Source: G963674505 sp964575975
Lineage (GTDB): Bacteria > Desulfobacterota > Desulfobacteria > Desulfobacterales > SKZT01
DNA: 8,531 nt
Assembly: GCA_964575975.1 (NCBI GenBank)
Contig: CAZNTU010000241.1
Location: forward strand, 1 to 8,531
Direction: 5' to 3'
The position numbers were made by a program, and so were the translations under genes. Position 1 is the first letter of the stretch; each line of letters begins with the position of its first letter. The notes beneath the pieces are model-generated. The model made no database searches. It saw nothing but the letters and a program-made list of their open reading frames with translations, and was not told the DNA's origin. This document shows, piece by piece, positions 6,122-8,531 of the stretch.

Positions 6122-6150
6122 ACCAAGAGAGGCATCGATTGGTTTTGAGC

Positions 6151-6165
6151 AAGGAGGTTCTTTTG
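6151..6165 (+). promoter_or_regulatory. fabF ribosome binding site fixing a TTG start
   Basis: AAGGAGG (6151-6157) is a perfect Shine-Dalgarno sequence 5 nt before TTG (6163-6165). Further in-frame TTG codons at 6139 and 6145 have weaker or no sites. The 6163 start gives the conserved N-terminus RRVVVTG at the right distance and places the catalytic residues at the E. coli FabF numbers. Confidence 0.7.
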
Positions 6166-7413
6166 AACAGGCGGGTGGTAGTCACGGGTGTTGGATTGAT
6201 AACGCCTGTCGGAATCGGGGTTCGTGAATCCTGGGAGGCGCTTTGCGCCGGAAAATCCGGGATTTCGGAAATAACCCGCTTCGACGCGAGCAAATTTCAG
6301 ACAAGGATTGCCGGAGAGGTCAAGGATTTTCACGCGGAGGATTTTCTTCCGAAAAAGGAAGCCAAGCGTACGGAAAGATTCATTGCGTACGCTGTGGCGG
6401 CGACCAGAATGGCCTTGGAGGATTCCGGCTACAAGATTGACAGCTCCACCGAAGACAGGATTGGTGTCCTGACCGGATGCGGCCTGGGAGGCTTGGCCAC
6501 GCTGGAAGAAAATTTCCAGGTCATGGCGGAGAAAGGTCCCAGGCGAGTCAGTCCCTTTTTCATTCCCATGATTATCGGCAACATGGCCCCGGGGGTGGTG
6601 TCCATCCATTTTGGAGCCAAGGGGCCGAACGCGTCGGTGGCGACGGCTTGCGCGGCAGGGGCGCACGCGATCGGAGACGCGTTCGAACTCGTCAAGAACG
6701 GAAAGGCGGACGCGATGATCACGGGAGGCATGGAAGCAGTCATCACCGCGACCTGCGTCGCCGGCTTCAATGCCATGAAAGCCCTGTCCACCAGAAACGA
6801 CGATCCGCAACGTGCGTCGAGGCCTTTCGACAGGGATCGCGACGGATTTGTCGTGGGAGAGGGTTGCGGAATCCTGATCCTGGAATTGCTGGAAAGCGCG
6901 TTGGAAAGGGGGGCGAAGGTTTATGCGGAGATGATCGGCTACGGCATGAGCGGCGACGGCTTCCACATGACTTCGCCTCCGCCGGACGGAAGCGGGGCGT
7001 CCAGATGCATGCAGGCGGCCATCGACGACGCCAAAATCTCCTATAAGGACATCGATTATATCAACGCCCACGGGACCTCCACGCAACTGAACGACCTCTA
7101 CGAGACCCGCGCCATAAAGACGGTTTTCAAGGATTACGCGCACAAGGTGGCGATCAGTTCCACGAAATCCATGACCGGCCACCTCCTGGGAGGTTCCGGA
7201 GGAATCGAGACCGTATTTACCGCGCTGACCCTCAGTGACGGCACGATCCCTCCCACCGTAAACTTGGACAATCCGGGCGAGGAGTGCGATTTGGACTATA
7301 CGCCTCACAAGGCGAGAAAAGCCGACGTGAAAATCGCCATGACCAATTCTTTCGGGTTCGGGGGCACCAACGCCTCCCTGATATTGAAGAAATATACGGG
7401 AGCCCCCTCTTGA
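6163..7413 (+). CDS. fabF: 3-oxoacyl-[acyl-carrier-protein] synthase II
   Basis: FabF condenses malonyl-ACP with acyl-ACP to lengthen the fatty acid by two carbons. The 416-aa protein has the thiolase fold and the Cys-His-His triad of elongating synthases: C163 in TACAAG, H303 in NAHGTST and H340 in MTGHLLG. These numbers equal those of E. coli FabF. K335 precedes the second histidine, and the gating loop FGFGGTNA is at 397-404. A Cys-His-His rather than Cys-His-Asn triad separates it from initiating FabH. The start is TTG at 6163, chosen from a perfect AAGGAGG and family N-termini; TTG 6139, preceded by GAGAGG, would add eight residues and cannot be excluded. The gene follows acpP by 41 nt and is succeeded by hairpins, so it may end the first transcription unit. 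Confidence 0.96.
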   Translation: MNRRVVVTGVGLITPVGIGVRESWEALCAGKSGISEITRFDASKFQTRIAGEVKDFHAEDFLPKKEAKRTERFIAYAVAATRMALEDSGYKIDSSTEDRIGVLTGCGLGGLATLEENFQVMAEKGPRRVSPFFIPMIIGNMAPGVVSIHFGAKGPNASVATACAAGAHAIGDAFELVKNGKADAMITGGMEAVITATCVAGFNAMKALSTRNDDPQRASRPFDRDRDGFVVGEGCGILILELLESALERGAKVYAEMIGYGMSGDGFHMTSPPPDGSGASRCMQAAIDDAKISYKDIDYINAHGTSTQLNDLYETRAIKTVFKDYAHKVAISSTKSMTGHLLGGSGGIETVFTALTLSDGTIPPTVNLDNPGEECDLDYTPHKARKADVKIAMTNSFGFGGTNASLILKKYTGAPS

Positions 7414-7423
7414 TCGCGAAAGG

Positions 7424-7448
7424 GGACGCCGTCCGACGAGGGGCGTCC
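7424..7448. repeat. Hairpin just after fabF
   Basis: GGACGCC (7424-7430) and GGCGTCC (7442-7448) are exact reverse complements around an 11-nt loop, starting 10 nt after the fabF stop. No T-run follows on the plus strand. It may stabilise the 3' end of the fabF mRNA. Confidence 0.45.
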
Positions 7449-7475
7449 GGAAATAAAAGAATGCAAAAGACAGGG

Positions 7476-7521
7476 GAAAGCACGAAAAGCATCGGGCATG
7501 CTTTTCGTGCTTTCTTCGTTT
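7476..7521 (+). terminator. Long perfect hairpin, probable terminator after fabF
   Basis: The 17-nt arms at 7476-7492 and 7498-7514 are perfectly complementary around the loop CGGGC, with possible G-U pairs extending the base. The plus strand continues TTCGTTT, a weak U-rich tail. It lies between fabF and a promoter-like element for rpiB. It may terminate fully, attenuate, or only protect mRNA ends. Confidence 0.6.
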
Positions 7522-7565
7522 GGCGTTTTCGAAAAGGAAGCCCCGCGCGAGGATTGTTTTTTTCC

Positions 7566-7594
7566 TTGCGAATATAGCGACATATCTATATAGC
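7566..7594 (+). promoter_or_regulatory. Candidate promoter for rpiB-glyA
   Basis: TTGCGA (7566-7571) is followed after 17 nt by TATAGC (7589-7594), inside an AT-rich tract. The spacer closely matches that of the rpmF proximal element (TATnnCGAnAT shared in register). A promoter here would allow expression of rpiB-glyA independently of the fab genes. Confidence 0.45.
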
Positions 7595-7640
7595 TTAAGG
7601 TTGATTTTTGTTTCGAAGTCGCCTTTTTTGGCAAGAATGG

Positions 7641-7661
7641 AAAAAAAGCGCCTTCGGGCGC
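7641..7661 (-). terminator. Minus-strand intrinsic terminator just upstream of rpiB
   Basis: On the minus strand GCGCC (7661-7657) and GGCGC (7652-7648) form a stem around CGAA, followed at once by seven T (7647-7641), a textbook intrinsic terminator. No minus-strand gene lies to its right in this window, so it would stop antisense transcripts. On the plus strand the same DNA gives a stem with the very stable UUCG tetraloop immediately before the rpiB start region. Confidence 0.5.
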
Positions 7662-7673
7662 GGGAAAATGGAA

Positions 7674-8150
7674 ATGACGGAAAAGAAGACGCCGATCATC
7701 ATCGGATGCGACCATGCCGCGTACGGCATGAAAGAAACGGTAAAGGACTATCTCGTCGAAAAGGGCATCGAGGTAAAGGACGTGGGTACGTTCAACACGG
7801 ACTCGGTCGATTACACGGATTTCGGAATCCAAGTGGCGTCGGCCGTGTCTAAAAAGGAATTCGAGCGGGGAATCCTGATATGCGGCACGGGAATCGGCAT
7901 GTCGATCGTCGCCAACAAGTTTCCGGGAGTGCGCGCCGCGCTGTGCTTGGATCTTTTCTCCGCGTCCATGTCCCGTCGCCACAACGACGCCAACGTACTC
8001 GTCCTGGGCGGACGCGTGATCGGAGACGTGCTGGCCTTGGAAATAGTGAAAACATGGCTGGAGACGCCTTTCGAGGGGGGACGGCACCAAAGGCGGCTCG
8101 ACAAGATGGATGAGATCGATTTGACCGAACTTTGCAAAAAAGTTTCCTAG
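7674..8150 (+). CDS. rpiB: Ribose-5-phosphate isomerase B
   Basis: RpiB interconverts ribose 5-phosphate and ribulose 5-phosphate in the pentose phosphate pathway. The protein (158 aa from this start) shows the LacAB/RpiB signatures: IIIGCDHAAYGMK (8-20) with substrate-binding D13 and H14, the catalytic cysteine C70 in GILICGTGIGMSI, RAALC (87-91), and H103 in RRHNDANVL. TPFEGGRHQRR (131-141) is the conserved phosphate-binding end. The start is uncertain by two codons: ATG 7668 and ATG 7674 are both possible. The second has GGGA (7662-7665) 8 nt upstream; for the first that site is too close. A UUCG hairpin lies just ahead (7648-7661). glyA follows after 59 nt, as in the deltaproteobacterial gene orders I recall. 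Confidence 0.95.
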   Translation: MTEKKTPIIIGCDHAAYGMKETVKDYLVEKGIEVKDVGTFNTDSVDYTDFGIQVASAVSKKEFERGILICGTGIGMSIVANKFPGVRAALCLDLFSASMSRRHNDANVLVLGGRVIGDVLALEIVKTWLETPFEGGRHQRRLDKMDEIDLTELCKKVS

Positions 8151-8209
8151 AAAGCGATTCGAATCCGCAAGGGAACCGAAAATTTTCATCGAACGGAGAG
8201 GACAAGGTT

Positions 8210-8531
8210 GTGGATGCAAAACTCATGGGAAACATCGAGAGGATCGACCCGGAAATAGCGGAAGCCATCTCGCTGGAGTTGGACAGGCAGACGTGGACGT
8301 TGGAGATGATCGCTTCGGAGAATGTCGCCAGCCCGGCCGTGATGGCGGTCCAAGGAAGCGTGATGACCAACAAGTACGCGGAGGGCTACCCCGAAAAGCG
8401 GTATTACGGAGGGTGCGAATTCGTGGACAGGGCGGAAACGCTGGCGATCGACAGGGCCAAGAAGCTTTTCGACGCGGAGTACGCCAACGTGCAGCCACAT
8501 TCGGGCTCCCAGGCCAACATGGCGGTCTATT
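8210..8531 (+). CDS. glyA: Serine hydroxymethyltransferase (5' part, continues past the window)
   Basis: GlyA is a PLP enzyme that converts serine and tetrahydrofolate to glycine and 5,10-methylene-tetrahydrofolate, the main source of one-carbon units. The 107 residues present match the N-terminal part of the roughly 415-aa family: IDPEIAEAI (12-20), LEMIASENVASPAV (31-44), TNKYAEGYPEKRYYGGCEFVD (53-73) and NVQPHSGSQANMAVY (93-107), the last near the PLP pocket. The PLP lysine lies beyond the edge. The start is GTG (8210-8212): GGAGAGG (8195-8201) lies 8 nt upstream, whereas the in-frame ATG at 8225 lacks a binding site. It is probably co-transcribed with rpiB, 59 nt upstream. Confidence 0.97.
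   Translation, partial: MDAKLMGNIERIDPEIAEAISLELDRQTWTLEMIASENVASPAVMAVQGSVMTNKYAEGYPEKRYYGGCEFVDRAETLAIDRAKKLFDAEYANVQPHSGSQANMAVY

Noticed and set aside
6100..7308. A 402-codon antisense open frame opposite fabF
   Set aside because: It has no recognisable domain and covers a gene with all catalytic residues intact.
1..8531. CRISPR arrays, rRNA genes, or a complete defence or toxin-antitoxin system
   Set aside because: No regularly spaced repeats, rRNA signatures or paired small genes are visible. The helicase fragment alone is not a system.

Overview
The window holds mostly housekeeping genes of a bacterium, with a damaged accessory fragment at the left edge. The right-hand gene order (rpmF, then fatty-acid synthesis genes fabG-acpP-fabF, then rpiB and glyA) resembles the order I recall from Geobacter and Desulfovibrio-type genomes. 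A Desulfobacterota/deltaproteobacterial-like host is therefore the best guess. It is an inference from synteny and moderately high GC, not a firm assignment.

Left region (1-1374): a minus-strand fragment of a large SNF2/DEAH-type helicase. It keeps motifs I, II and III but is cut after about 286 residues by what looks like the end of an IS3-family insertion sequence, whose terminal TGA supplies the stop codon. About 460 bp without a recognisable gene follow.

Middle (1375-2964, minus strand): gltX (glutamyl-tRNA synthetase), then 63 bp later a tRNA-Gln(CUG) gene with encoded CCA, then a good intrinsic terminator. Enzyme and tRNA are probably co-transcribed. The tRNA carries the U1-A72 pair that the GatCAB amidotransferase recognises, which suggests Gln-tRNA is made by transamidation.

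A divergent control region (2965-3185) separates gltX from the plus-strand genes. It contains two promoter-like elements for rpmF and two small dyads in the gltX leader.

Right region (3186-8531, plus strand): rpmF (too short to stand out among the open frames), a 547-aa acyl-CoA dehydrogenase, fabG, acpP, fabF, rpiB and the 5' part of glyA. rpmF, the dehydrogenase and fabG are separated by only 6 and 3 nt. The acyl-CoA dehydrogenase sits where plsX, fabH and fabD are usually found. This is the most interesting point in the window: a flavin-dependent acyl-CoA oxidoreductase built into a fatty-acid synthesis operon. fabG, acpP and fabF supply the ketoreductase, the acyl carrier and the elongating condensing enzyme. 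After fabF come hairpins and a fresh promoter-like element before rpiB and glyA, so these two may form a separate transcription unit.
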